A stretch of 64,000 nucleotides of DNA. It comes from Neopararhizobium haloflavum. GTDB lineage: Bacteria; Pseudomonadota; Alphaproteobacteria; Rhizobiales; Rhizobiaceae. The notes beneath the pieces were generated by a model. The model was not told the DNA's origin. It ran no database searches and saw nothing but the letters and a program-made list of their open reading frames with translations. The DNA lies in NCBI RefSeq assembly GCF_002750855.1, contig NZ_NWUC01000008.1, forward strand, positions 62,001 through 126,000. The letters are read 5' to 3'. This document shows, one piece after another, positions 1 to 8,923 of this stretch. Every line of letters begins with the position of its first letter. Positions within the stretch are counted from its first letter, which is position 1. The translations under genes were made by a program, and so were the position numbers.

Positions 1-541
1 CGTCGCCCTCGACTGCAAGCTGACGGTCGACGATTCCTCCGCGCCGCGCCAGGGCGAGATCGCCGGCCGGGCCAGCGCTGAGAAGATGAGCGCGCTGGAG
101 GCCGAGGCGCGCGCAGCCGATCTCAAATATATCGAGCTTGGCGGCGATGTCGGCATCCTGGCCAACGGCGCCGGCCTTACCATGACGACGATGGATGCAG
201 TGAACCACTATGGCGGCAAGGCGGCGAATTTCCTGGAGGTGGGCGGCGAGGCCTATACCAAGGCGCACACGGCGCTGGCGATCCTTCTGAAGAACCCGGA
301 GATCAAGAGCCTCCTGGTCAATTTCTGCGGCGCATTCGCGCGCACCGATGTCATGGCGTTGGGCGTCGTGGAGGCCTGGAAGGATCTCAAGCCGGATATC
401 CCGGTCTTCTTCACCATTCACGGAACCGGCGAGGAAGAGGCCATCGCCCTCGTCAAGCGCGAACTCGGCATCGAACCTTTCGACCGGATGGACGATGCCG
501 TCAGGGCCGCGGTCGCGGCAACGGGGGCAAGAGCGGCATGA
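1..541 (+). CDS. SucC-like ADP-forming acyl-CoA ligase beta subunit, C-terminal part (candidate sulfoacetate-CoA ligase)
   Basis: The reading frame is open from base 2, so the gene is cut by the window edge and only about 179 C-terminal residues are seen. They match the CoA-ligase domain of succinate-CoA ligase beta subunits: ALDCKLTVDD near the start, then GILANGAGLTMTTMD and a GGKAANFLEVGG segment. The stop overlaps the next start by four bases (ATGA), as expected for a two-subunit ligase. The gene lies directly upstream of xsc-pta, away from any TCA-cycle genes, so I infer that it activates a sulfonated acid such as sulfoacetate rather than succinate. ADP-forming SucCD-type sulfoacetate-CoA ligases are, to my knowledge, described in other sulfonate degraders. 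A malate- or succinate-CoA ligase is the alternative. Confidence 0.8.
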   Translation, partial: VALDCKLTVDDSSAPRQGEIAGRASAEKMSALEAEARAADLKYIELGGDVGILANGAGLTMTTMDAVNHYGGKAANFLEVGGEAYTKAHTALAILLKNPEIKSLLVNFCGAFARTDVMALGVVEAWKDLKPDIPVFFTIHGTGEEEAIALVKRELGIEPFDRMDDAVRAAVAATGARAA

Positions 542-1410
542 TCCTACGCAAGCACCACAAGATCCTCGTCCAAGGGATCACCGGCAAACAGGGCACCTTC
601 TGGACCGGCGAGATGCAGACCTATGGCGCCAACGTCGTCTGCGGCGTCAATCCGCGCAAGGCGGGCACAACGCATCTGGGCGTTCCGGTCCATGCCAGTG
701 CCAGGGACGCGGCCGGGCAGTTTGACGTGGCGCTGATGTTCGTGCCGCCGATGATGGCCAGGGATGCCACGATCGACGTATGCGAAGCCGGTGCCAGGCT
801 CGTGATCTGTCTGGCAGAGCACATTCCCGCCCATGACGTGATGATGATGCATGCCGCGGCGAAGGCAAACGGTGCGCGCATCGTCGGGCCCAACACATCG
901 GGCCTCGTGACCCCCGGCGAGACGTTCGCGGGCATCATGCCGGCGTTCAATCCCAAGGTGTTCCAGCCAGGCCAGGTCGGCGTCATCTCGCGCTCGGGCA
1001 GTCTCGGCACGCTAGTCAGCCTCATGCTGACCCAGGAGGGCATGGGGCAGTCGGCGTTTTACGGCGTGGGCGGCGATCCGATGATTGGCACGACAACCCG
1101 CGAGGCCCTCGAATTCCTCGATGCGGACGAGCGGACCGAGGCCATCGTGCTGTGCGGCGAGATCGGCGGCAATGCCGAGGAGGAGGCGGCTGACTATGCC
1201 CGCACGATGAAAAAGCCGGTGGTGGCCTTCATCGCGGGCCGCTCCTCTCCGCCCGGCAAGAAGATGGGCCATGCCGGCGCCATCGTTTCCGGCGGCAAGG
1301 GCGACTATGCATCAAAGCGCCGCGCGTTGGAGAAGGCCGGCGTCAGGGTGGCCGACGTGCCGAGCCAGATCCCCGTGATCATCGGCGAGGAGATGCGCGC
1401 CGCGGCCTGA
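538..1410 (+). CDS. SucD-like ADP-forming acyl-CoA ligase alpha subunit (candidate sulfoacetate-CoA ligase)
   Basis: This 290-residue protein has the normal SucD length and layout. An N-terminal CoA-binding Rossmann domain carries [10 protein letters not shown] at about residues 14-23. The C-terminal ligase domain has the phosphohistidine motif GHAGAIV with the catalytic histidine at about residue 245. It would hold the phosphohistidine intermediate while the beta subunit upstream grasps ADP/ATP. The overlap with that gene and the downstream xsc suggest the pair makes a CoA thioester that a reductase, not seen here, turns into sulfoacetaldehyde. Family membership is clear. The substrate is inferred from context only. 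Confidence 0.88.
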   Translation: MILRKHHKILVQGITGKQGTFWTGEMQTYGANVVCGVNPRKAGTTHLGVPVHASARDAAGQFDVALMFVPPMMARDATIDVCEAGARLVICLAEHIPAHDVMMMHAAAKANGARIVGPNTSGLVTPGETFAGIMPAFNPKVFQPGQVGVISRSGSLGTLVSLMLTQEGMGQSAFYGVGGDPMIGTTTREALEFLDADERTEAIVLCGEIGGNAEEEAADYARTMKKPVVAFIAGRSSPPGKKMGHAGAIVSGGKGDYASKRRALEKAGVRVADVPSQIPVIIGEEMRAAA

Positions 1411-1418
1411 AAACGTCC

Positions 1419-1437
1419 CATGCCCGCCGAGGGCATG
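1419..1437 (+). promoter_or_regulatory. Short hairpin in the gap before xsc
   Basis: The inverted repeat CATGCCC-N5-GGGCATG lies eight bases after the ligase stop, in the 121-base gap before xsc. There is no T-tract, so it is not a clear terminator. It could be an operator or an mRNA-processing structure separating ligase and xsc expression. The rest of the gap shows nothing I can name. Confidence 0.3.
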
Positions 1438-1531
1438 TCCAATCGCATGTTCCAATCTGGCCTTATGACATCCCCCGCCAAGGCGGCAAGATGGGGCCAG
1501 TCCGTTTCAAGGGAAGAGGTTTGTTTACGCC

Positions 1532-3307
1532 ATGAAGATGACGACCGAGGAAGCATTCATCAAGGTTCTGCAGATGCACGGCATCCGCCAGGCCTTCGGC
1601 ATCATCGGTTCCGCGATGATGCCTGTTTCGGATCTGTTTCCGAAGGCCGGCATCACGTTCTGGGACTGCGCCCATGAGACCAACGCGGCCCTGATCTGCG
1701 ACGGCTACACGCGCACCACCGGCGAGATGGCGATGGCGATCGCGCAGAACGGGCCGGGGGTCACGGGCTTCGTCACTTCGATCAAGACCGCCTACTGGAA
1801 CCATACCCCGATGCTGCTGGTCACGCCGCAGGCGGCGAACAAGACGATCGGACAGGGCGGTTTCCAGGAAGTCGACCAGATGGCGATGTTCGAGGAGATG
1901 GTCTGCTATCAGGAGGAGGTCCGCGACCCCTCGCGCGTCGCCGAGGTCCTCAACCGCGTGATCGAAAAGGCGTGGCGCGGATCGGCGCCGGCGCAGATCA
2001 ACATTCCGCGCGATTACTGGACACAGGTCGTCGACATCGACCTTCCGCAGATCGTGCGGCTGGAACGTCCCGCCGGCGGGCGCAAGGCGATCGCCGAGGC
2101 GGCCAAGCTTCTGTCGGAAGCGAAGTCACCCGTCATCCTCAACGGCGCCGGCGTCGTCATCGGCGACGCGATCGAGGAATCCAAGGCGCTTGCCGAAAGG
2201 CTCGATGCGCCGGTGTGCTGCGGCTACCAGCACAATGACGCCTTTCCCGGAAGCCATCCGCTGGCAGTCGGCCCGCTCGGCTACAACGGGTCGAAGGCGG
2301 CGATGGAACTCATCGCCAAGGCCGATGTCGTCCTGGCGCTCGGCACGCGGCTCAACCCGTTCTCGACCCTGCCAGGCTACGGCATCGACTACTGGCCGAA
2401 GGATGCAAAGATCATTCAGGTGGATCTCAATTCCGATCGCATCGGCCTCACCAAGAAGGTGACCGTCGGCATCTGCGGCGATGCCAAGCTCGTTGCCCAG
2501 CAATTGCTCGAACAACTGTCGCCGTCGGCCGGCGATGCGGGGCGCGAGGAGCGCAAGGCGACGATCCACCAGACGAAGTCGGCCTGGCTGCAGAAGCTCG
2601 CCTCGATGGACCACGAGGACGATGATCCGGGTACGGTCTGGAACGAGGAGGCACGCAAGCGCGACGCTGATCGCATGTCGCCGCGCCAGGCGTGGAGGGC
2701 CATCCAGGCGGGACTGCCGAAGGATGCGATCATCTCGACCGACATCGGCAACAACTGTGCCATCGGCAACGCCTACCCGACCTTCGAGGAGAGCCGGAAA
2801 TATCTCGCGCCGGGCATGTTCGGGCCATGCGGCTACGGCTTCCCGTCGATCATCGGCGCCAAGATCGGCAACCCCGACACGCCGGTCGTTGGATTTGCCG
2901 GCGACGGCGCCTTCGGCATCTCCATGAACGAGATGACCTCGATCGGCCGCGACGAGTGGCCGCCGATCACCATGGTCATCTTCCGCAACTACCAGTGGGG
3001 CGCAGAAAAGCGCAACACGACGCTCTGGTACGCCGACAATTTCGTCGGCACCGAACTCAACCTGAAGCTCTCCTATGCCAAGGTCGCCGAGGGCTGCGGG
3101 CTGAAGGGCGTCACGGTGACGACGCAGCAGGACCTGACCGCCGCGCTGCAGAAGGCGGTCGAGGATCAGAAGAACGGCGAAACCACGTTCATCGAGGTGA
3201 TCCTCAACCAGGAGCTCGGCGAGCCGTTCCGGCGCGACGCCATGAAGAAGCCCGTGCCGGTGGCCGGCATCAGCGCCGGGGACATGCGCGCCCAGACCGT
3301 CGCGTAG
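1532..3307 (+). CDS. xsc: Sulfoacetaldehyde acetyltransferase
   Basis: Xsc is a ThDP enzyme that converts sulfoacetaldehyde plus phosphate to acetyl phosphate and sulfite. It is the point where the C-S bond of C2 sulfonates (taurine, isethionate, sulfoacetate) is broken. The 591-residue length is typical. The N-terminal pyrimidine-binding domain starts MKMTTEEAFIKVLQMHGI, and the cofactor motif begins at GDG (residues 457-459) and ends at N486 in FRNYQWG. The next gene is pta, the usual partner that uses acetyl phosphate, and soeABC that follows would oxidise the sulfite. The ATG at 1532 has a GGAAGAGG about 12 bases upstream; ATG 1538 is a possible alternative start. The call rests on overall similarity and a near-diagnostic neighbourhood. 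Confidence 0.96.
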   Translation: MKMTTEEAFIKVLQMHGIRQAFGIIGSAMMPVSDLFPKAGITFWDCAHETNAALICDGYTRTTGEMAMAIAQNGPGVTGFVTSIKTAYWNHTPMLLVTPQAANKTIGQGGFQEVDQMAMFEEMVCYQEEVRDPSRVAEVLNRVIEKAWRGSAPAQINIPRDYWTQVVDIDLPQIVRLERPAGGRKAIAEAAKLLSEAKSPVILNGAGVVIGDAIEESKALAERLDAPVCCGYQHNDAFPGSHPLAVGPLGYNGSKAAMELIAKADVVLALGTRLNPFSTLPGYGIDYWPKDAKIIQVDLNSDRIGLTKKVTVGICGDAKLVAQQLLEQLSPSAGDAGREERKATIHQTKSAWLQKLASMDHEDDDPGTVWNEEARKRDADRMSPRQAWRAIQAGLPKDAIISTDIGNNCAIGNAYPTFEESRKYLAPGMFGPCGYGFPSIIGAKIGNPDTPVVGFAGDGAFGISMNEMTSIGRDEWPPITMVIFRNYQWGAEKRNTTLWYADNFVGTELNLKLSYAKVAEGCGLKGVTVTTQQDLTAALQKAVEDQKNGETTFIEVILNQELGEPFRRDAMKKPVPVAGISAGDMRAQTVA

Positions 3308-3341
3308 CGCCACGGATCGACGCTGGAGCGAGGAGGCCGCG

Positions 3342-4313
3342 ATGATACTGGAGCAACCGACCACAGAAGCCGATCGCTCGCCGTTCCTGGCGCGCGAGAA
3401 GCCGGTGTGCAACGAAAGCCTCTTGCGGCGGGCGCGCGGGCTCGGCCGCTTTCGCGTCGCCATCGCCCAGGCGGCGGCTCCCTTGCCGCTGATCGCCACG
3501 CGTCAGGCGATGGAAGCGGACCTCGTCGAGCCGGTGCTGGTCGGCGACAGGGACGCCATCCTTGCCGCCGCCGCCGAGGTCGACTGGGATGTCTCCGGCA
3601 TCGAGATCATCAATGGCGAGGGCGAGGAGGGGGCGGCCGTCGCCGCCTTTGCCGCCGCGCGCGCCGGTCATGTCGACGCGGTGATGAAGGGCCACCTGCA
3701 CAGCGACGTTCTGATGCGTGTCGCCATCGACCGGGACCGCGGCATCCGCGGCGGCCAGCGCTTCGTGCATGTCTTCCATCTCACCGTTCCGGGATCCGAC
3801 AAGCCGTTGTTGATCTCCGATGCCGCCGTCAACGTCGTTCCCGACATGGCGACACGCCAGCAGTCGATTCGCGTTGTCGCCGACATGCTCGCCAAGCTTG
3901 GCATCGCGCGCCCGCGCATTGCGATCCTTTCGGCGACGGAGACACCGATGGCGTCGATGGCGTCGTCGATCGAGGCACGCCAGCTTGCCGACTGGGCGGT
4001 CGAGGCGGTACCGCAGGCCGATGTGCGCGGACCCTATGCGCTGGACCTCATCCTTTCCTCCGATGCGGTGAAGGTGAAGGAGTTGAAGGATGATCCGGTG
4101 GCCGGGCGTGCCGACGGAATTATCGTGCCCGACATCGTTTCGGGCAATGCGCTGTTCAAGGCGCTGGTCTATGTTCGGGGCGCCTGCGCCGCGGGCGTCG
4201 TCATCGGCGGCAAGGTGCCGGTGATGCTGACGAGCCGGGCCGATCCGCCAGAGGCGCGGCTTGCCTCCTTTGCGCTGGCAGCGATCGCCGCGCGTGCGCA
4301 GACGGCGCAATGA
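3342..4313 (+). CDS. pta: Phosphate acetyltransferase
   Basis: This 323-residue protein of the phosphate acetyl/butyryltransferase family would convert acetyl phosphate and CoA to acetyl-CoA and phosphate. It is the short Pta type without the N-terminal regulatory domain, the form usually found beside xsc. Family features include VDAVMKGHLHSDVLM, the LLISDAAVN segment and a C-terminal DGIIVPDIVSGN. The start at 3342 has GAGGAGG a few bases upstream. It follows xsc by 34 bases and is followed by soeA, so one transcript probably covers them. The sulfonate carbon would leave as acetyl-CoA. Some family members prefer butyryl phosphate, but the context favours acetyl. Confidence 0.93.
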   Translation: MILEQPTTEADRSPFLAREKPVCNESLLRRARGLGRFRVAIAQAAAPLPLIATRQAMEADLVEPVLVGDRDAILAAAAEVDWDVSGIEIINGEGEEGAAVAAFAAARAGHVDAVMKGHLHSDVLMRVAIDRDRGIRGGQRFVHVFHLTVPGSDKPLLISDAAVNVVPDMATRQQSIRVVADMLAKLGIARPRIAILSATETPMASMASSIEARQLADWAVEAVPQADVRGPYALDLILSSDAVKVKELKDDPVAGRADGIIVPDIVSGNALFKALVYVRGACAAGVVIGGKVPVMLTSRADPPEARLASFALAAIAARAQTAQ

Positions 4314-4335
4314 TGACAACCAAGGACGGGGCAGA

Positions 4336-7170
4336 TTGACTATTTTCCAGAGAAAGCCGCTTGATCCATCGCCCTACGTGTCCGACGAGGTGCGCAAGAC
4401 GACCTGCTACATGTGCGCCTGCCGGTGCGGCATCGACGTGCACATGCGCGACGGCAAGGTGCGCTACATCCAGGGCAACCGCGATCATCCGGTCAATCGC
4501 GGCGTGCTTTGCGCCAAGGGCTCGGCCGGCATCATGCAGCACTATTCGCCGGCCCGCCTCAGGGCGCCGCTGAAGCGTGTCGGGCCGCGCGGCTCCGGGC
4601 AGTTCGAGGAGATTTCCTGGGAAGAAGCGCTGACCACCGCCGCCTCTTGGCTCAAGCCGATCCGTGACACCGATCCCGCCAAGCTCGCCTTCTTCACCGG
4701 CCGCGACCAGAGCCAGAGCTTCACCGGCTGGTGGGCCCAGCAATTCGGCACGCCGAACTATGCCGCCCATGGCGGCTTCTGCTCCGTGAACATGGCCGCC
4801 GCCGGCATCTACACGATGGGCGGCGCGTTCTGGGAGTTCGGCCAGCCGGACTGGGAACGCTCCAAGATGTTCATGATATTCGGCGTCGCCGAGGACCACG
4901 ATTCCAACCCGATCAAGCTCGGGCTGTCCCGTCTCAAGGAACGCGGCGCCAAGATCGTCGGCGTCAATCCGGTCCGCACCGGTTACAACGCCATCGCCGA
5001 CGAATGGATCGGCATCACGCCGGGCACGGACGGGCTTTTCATCCTTTCGCTGGTGCACGAGCTCATCCGGTCCGGCAAGGTCGATGTCGATTATCTGAGG
5101 CGCTACACCAACGCGGCCCATCTCGTCATAAAGGACAAGGGTGCGCCCGACGATGGGCTCGTGGCGCGTGACGAGACCGGTGAGGCGCTGGTCTTCGACG
5201 AAAAGAGCGGCACCGTCACGGGCTGGAAGAAGATCGCGACGACGGCCGCGCTGAAGGGTGAATTCCGGCTCGCCGACGGGCGGATCGCAGTGCCCGGATT
5301 CCAGCTGATGGCGCAGAAATATCTGGACGATGCCTATGCGCCGGACACGGTCGCCACCAGGACCGGCATTCCCGCCGCGACGATCCGCCGGCTCGCGGCT
5401 GAACTGGCCCACACCGCCTTTGAGGAAGAGATAACGATCGATCAGCCCTGGACCGACTGGCGCGGCGAGCGGCATGAGAAGATGATCGGCCGGCCGGTGT
5501 CGTTCCACGCCATGCGGGGCATCTCGGCCCACTCCAACGGCTTCCAGACCTGCCGCTCGCTTCACCTGCTGCAGATCCTGCTCGGCAGCGTCGAATGTCC
5601 GGGCGGCTTCCGCTTCAAGCCGCCCTATCCCAAGCATTTCACCCACCACCCCACGCCACACGGCATGGCGATCCCCTCCAGTCCGCTGGGCGGGCCGCAT
5701 CTGGGCTATCCGCGCGGGCCGGAAGATCTGCTGGTCGACCCGAAGGGCGATCCGGTGCGCATCGACAAGGCATTCAGCTGGGAGGCACCGCTGTCGGTGC
5801 ACGGGCTGATGCATATGGTGATCTCCAACGCCGTCGCCGGCGATCCATACGAGATCGACACGCTGTTCCTCTACATGGCCAACATGGCGTGGAACTCCTC
5901 GATGAACACGCGCGGCGTCATGGAGATGCTGGAGGCAAAAAAGGAAAACGGCGACTACAAGATCCCGCGCATCATCTATTCCGATGCCTATTCGTCGGAG
6001 ATGGTCGCCTATGCCGATCTCGTTCTGCCCGACACCACTTATCTGGAGCGCCACGACTGCATCTCGCTGCTGGATCGGCCGATCTGCGAAGCGGACGCGG
6101 CGGCCGATGCGATCCGCTGGCCGGTCGTCGAGCCCGACCGCGACGTGCGCGGTTTCCAGACGGTCCTTCTGCAGCTTGGCGTCAAGCTTGGTCTGCCCGG
6201 CATGACCGCTGAGGATGGCAGCGCCATCTACAAGGACTACGCCGACTACATCACCCGCCACGAGCGCAAGCCGGGGGTCGGCCCGCTTGCCGGTTTTCGC
6301 GGCGAGAACGGCGAGAAGAGCGGGCGCGGCGCGCCGAACCCGGAACAGATCCAGCGTTACATCGACAATGGCGGCTTCTGGGTGAACCACATCCCGGACG
6401 AGGCGCTCTATTTCAAGATGGCGAACGCGGCCTATCAGGATTGGGCCGTGGGGATGGGCCTTTTCGACAAGCCGCAGCCCTATGTTTTCGATCTCTACCA
6501 GGAGGTGCTGCGCAAGTTTCAGCTTGCCGCCGAGGGGCATGGCAAGCGCCAGCCGCCCGATCATCTGCGCGAACAGGTGAAGACGGCGTTCGATCCGCTG
6601 CCGACCTGGTATCCGACATCAGCCGAAACGGGCGGCGGACGCGAAAGGTTTCCGCTCCATGCCATCACCCAGCGCCCGGCGGCGATGTACCATTCCTGGG
6701 GGTCCCAGAATGCCTGGCTGCGCCAGATCCACGGCGAGAACCCGCTCTATGTGCCCGGCGAGGTGATGGACGCCTTGAACCTGACCGAAGGCGGCTGGGC
6801 CTGGGTGATCTCTGAGCACGGGCGCATAAGGGTGCCGATCCGCCGCACCGACGCGGTCAATGCGCGCACACTTTGGACATGGAACGCCATCGGCAAGCGA
6901 AAGGGGGCGTGGGCGCTCTCGGAAAACGCGCCCGAGGCCAGGAAAGGGTTCCTGCTGAACCACCTCATCAACGAATTGCTGCCGCCGAAGGGTGACGGGC
7001 TTAGATGGTCGAACTCCGATCCGGTGACGGGCCAGGCGGCCTGGTACGATCTGCGCGTGCGGATCGAGCCGGCAGAGGAGACGGGCCTTGTGCCGGCCGT
7101 TGCCGGCCAGGTCTCGCCCGTCGGTCGCGGCCCGAAGACAGTGCGCTACGGAAAGGAATGGACCTCGTGA
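4336..7170 (+). CDS. soeA: Molybdopterin oxidoreductase, sulfite dehydrogenase SoeA
   Basis: This is the large catalytic subunit of a DMSO-reductase-family enzyme. The likely start is TTG 4336, with AAGGACGGGG just upstream, giving 944 residues. The 4Fe-4S ligands are Cys24, Cys27, Cys31 and Cys59. They are followed by the Mo-bisMGD domains, including a C-terminal dinucleotide-binding part. There is no twin-arginine signal, so the enzyme faces the cytoplasm. This distinguishes SoeABC from the periplasmic sulfite oxidase SorAB. With the ferredoxin and DmsC-type subunits downstream, the set matches the SoeABC sulfite dehydrogenase that passes electrons to quinone. Location right after xsc-pta gives it an obvious job: detoxifying the sulfite made by Xsc. 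A different substrate for this broad family cannot be excluded from sequence alone. Confidence 0.88.
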   Translation: MTIFQRKPLDPSPYVSDEVRKTTCYMCACRCGIDVHMRDGKVRYIQGNRDHPVNRGVLCAKGSAGIMQHYSPARLRAPLKRVGPRGSGQFEEISWEEALTTAASWLKPIRDTDPAKLAFFTGRDQSQSFTGWWAQQFGTPNYAAHGGFCSVNMAAAGIYTMGGAFWEFGQPDWERSKMFMIFGVAEDHDSNPIKLGLSRLKERGAKIVGVNPVRTGYNAIADEWIGITPGTDGLFILSLVHELIRSGKVDVDYLRRYTNAAHLVIKDKGAPDDGLVARDETGEALVFDEKSGTVTGWKKIATTAALKGEFRLADGRIAVPGFQLMAQKYLDDAYAPDTVATRTGIPAATIRRLAAELAHTAFEEEITIDQPWTDWRGERHEKMIGRPVSFHAMRGISAHSNGFQTCRSLHLLQILLGSVECPGGFRFKPPYPKHFTHHPTPHGMAIPSSPLGGPHLGYPRGPEDLLVDPKGDPVRIDKAFSWEAPLSVHGLMHMVISNAVAGDPYEIDTLFLYMANMAWNSSMNTRGVMEMLEAKKENGDYKIPRIIYSDAYSSEMVAYADLVLPDTTYLERHDCISLLDRPICEADAAADAIRWPVVEPDRDVRGFQTVLLQLGVKLGLPGMTAEDGSAIYKDYADYITRHERKPGVGPLAGFRGENGEKSGRGAPNPEQIQRYIDNGGFWVNHIPDEALYFKMANAAYQDWAVGMGLFDKPQPYVFDLYQEVLRKFQLAAEGHGKRQPPDHLREQVKTAFDPLPTWYPTSAETGGGRERFPLHAITQRPAAMYHSWGSQNAWLRQIHGENPLYVPGEVMDALNLTEGGWAWVISEHGRIRVPIRRTDAVNARTLWTWNAIGKRKGAWALSENAPEARKGFLLNHLINELLPPKGDGLRWSNSDPVTGQAAWYDLRVRIEPAEETGLVPAVAGQVSPVGRGPKTVRYGKEWTS

Positions 7171-7910
7171 CTGCGCTCCCGGAGACAACGGCCCGCAAGC
7201 TGGGCCTGGTCATCGATCTCGACATCTGCGTCGGCTGCCATGCCTGCGTCGTCAACTGCAAGGAGTGGAACACGTCGGGCTACGGCGCGCCGCTTGCCGA
7301 CGAGGACGCCTATGGTGACCAGCCGGTGGGTGCCTGGCTCAATCGGATCCACACCTATGAGGTCAAGCCGGACAAGGGACTGGCGCAGATCGTCCACTTT
7401 CCCAAATCGTGCCTGCACTGCGAGGACGCGCCCTGCGTCACCGTCTGTCCGACCGGCGCGAGCTTCAAGCGTGCCGAGGACGGCATCGTTCTGGTGGAGG
7501 AGGACTGGTGCATCGGCTGCGGCCTGTGCGCCTGGGCCTGCCCTTATGGTGCGCGCGAGATGGACCCTGTCGAGCAGGTGATGAAGAAATGCACGCTGTG
7601 TGTCGACCGCATCTATAACGAGAACCTGCCGGAAGTGGACCGCGAGCCGGCCTGCGTGGCGACGTGCCCCGCAAGGGCGCGCCATTTCGGCGATCTTGCC
7701 GATCCCGAGAGCGACGTTTCGAAGATGGTCGCCGAGCGTGGCGGCTTCGACCTGATGCCGGAGCAGGGGACGAAGCCGGTCAACCAGTATCTCCCGCCAC
7801 GGCCGAAGACGACCGGCTTCGATGAACCGCCGGCCGATCTCGTTTCCCTGGCTGAGCCGGCGGCCGGCGGCTTCCTCGGCTGGCTCGACCGCGTTCTGGA
7901 GAAGGTCTGA
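7167..7910 (+). CDS. soeB: 4Fe-4S ferredoxin subunit, sulfite dehydrogenase SoeB
   Basis: This electron-transfer subunit has four cysteine clusters. They start at CVGCHACVVNC, CLHCEDAPCVTVC, CIGCGLCAWAC and CTLC, with the last completed by CVATCPAR, the pattern of DmsB/PsrB-type four-cluster proteins. It would carry electrons from SoeA to the membrane anchor. I favour GTG 7167 because it has GGAAAGGA at good spacing and a GTGA overlap with the soeA stop. ATG 7158 in the same frame sits too close to that ribosome-binding site but remains possible. The protein is about 247 residues. The stop overlaps the soeC start. Confidence 0.9.
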   Translation: MTALPETTARKLGLVIDLDICVGCHACVVNCKEWNTSGYGAPLADEDAYGDQPVGAWLNRIHTYEVKPDKGLAQIVHFPKSCLHCEDAPCVTVCPTGASFKRAEDGIVLVEEDWCIGCGLCAWACPYGAREMDPVEQVMKKCTLCVDRIYNENLPEVDREPACVATCPARARHFGDLADPESDVSKMVAERGGFDLMPEQGTKPVNQYLPPRPKTTGFDEPPADLVSLAEPAAGGFLGWLDRVLEKV

Positions 7911-8836
7911 TGCATCCGGCCTATTCCGTCATCTTCTTCACCGTGACGTCCGGCGCCGGTTTCGGTCTCTTCACGATGCTTGGCCTCGCCCCGCTTTTCG
8001 GTTTCGCGCCGACCGGCGCATTCGGCTGGACGGCGTTCGTGCTTGCCTATCTGCTGTCGGTCAGCGGGCTCGTCTCGTCGACGTTTCATCTCGGCCATCC
8101 CGAGCGTGCGTGGCGCGCGCTGACCCAGTGGCGCACCTCCTGGCTGTCGCGCGAAGGCGTTCTTGCCATTGCGACGACGGGCGTTGCCGGGCTTTATGCG
8201 ATCGGCGCGCTGTTCTTCGACCGCGCGATCATCCCGCTTGGACTCCTGACCGCGATCCTCGCGCTCATCACCGTCTATGCCACCTCGATGATCTACGGCG
8301 TCCTCAAGACCGTGCAGCGCTGGCACCAGCCCTTGACGCCGGCCAGCTACATCGCATTCTCGCTTGCCGGCGGCTCGGTCCTGATGAGCGCGCTGGTTGC
8401 GTTGTTCTCCGCCGAGCGGTCGCCGCCGCTCCTCGTCCTGGCGCTCGCCCTTCTCGGCGGCGCCTGGGCGATCAAGCTGGTGTGGTGGCGGCGCGGCGAT
8501 ACGGAGCCGTTGAAATCCACACCCGCGAGCGCGACGGGGCTTGGCCACCTCGGCCGTGTTCGCATGCTGGAATCGCCGCATACGGGGACGAACTATCTGA
8601 TGAAGGAAATGGTCTTCACCATCGCGCGCCGCCATGCGCTGAAGCTGCGCGCCATCGCCGGCCTTGCCGGCGGCCTCATGCCGGCGCTGCTGATCCTCAT
8701 GGCAAGCGTCGTGCCCGGCGCGGGGCTGATCCTGCTTATCGCCTTCGCCGTGCATATCGCCGGCCTCTTCGTCGAGCGCTGGCTGTTCTTCGCCGAAGCG
8801 CGCCATGCGGTCGCCAATTACTACGACCGGGGCTGA
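7910..8836 (+). CDS. soeC: DmsC-type membrane anchor, sulfite dehydrogenase SoeC
   Basis: This 308-residue integral membrane protein has about eight hydrophobic segments and belongs to the DMSO-reductase anchor (DmsC) family. It has the conserved STFHLGHPERAWRAL region early in the sequence and a tyrosine/tryptophan-rich middle. It would hold SoeAB to the inner face of the membrane and pass electrons to the quinone pool. Its start overlaps the soeB stop (TGATG), so the subunits are translationally coupled. It is the last gene of the sulfonate operon; the DeoR gene that follows is set off by 87 bases. Confidence 0.88.
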   Translation: MHPAYSVIFFTVTSGAGFGLFTMLGLAPLFGFAPTGAFGWTAFVLAYLLSVSGLVSSTFHLGHPERAWRALTQWRTSWLSREGVLAIATTGVAGLYAIGALFFDRAIIPLGLLTAILALITVYATSMIYGVLKTVQRWHQPLTPASYIAFSLAGGSVLMSALVALFSAERSPPLLVLALALLGGAWAIKLVWWRRGDTEPLKSTPASATGLGHLGRVRMLESPHTGTNYLMKEMVFTIARRHALKLRAIAGLAGGLMPALLILMASVVPGAGLILLIAFAVHIAGLFVERWLFFAEARHAVANYYDRG

Positions 8837-8923
8837 GGAAAACGCCGCCTTCCGGCTTGTGCGTTTCCTTTGCCGCCCCGCCGGCCTATAGTCCGCGGCG
8901 GTTTCAAGGGAGCGGCCGCGGGC

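Noticed and set aside
4201..6564. A 787-codon open frame antisense to soeA
   Set aside because: It has the same shadow character; soeA on the plus strand has clear cofactor motifs and operon partners.
4336..8836. Formate dehydrogenase, nitrate reductase or DMSO reductase identity for the molybdenum enzyme
   Set aside because: There is no Tat signal, no selenocysteine/cysteine context typical of formate dehydrogenase that I can see, and the xsc-pta neighbourhood favours SoeABC. Certainty would need a family tree.
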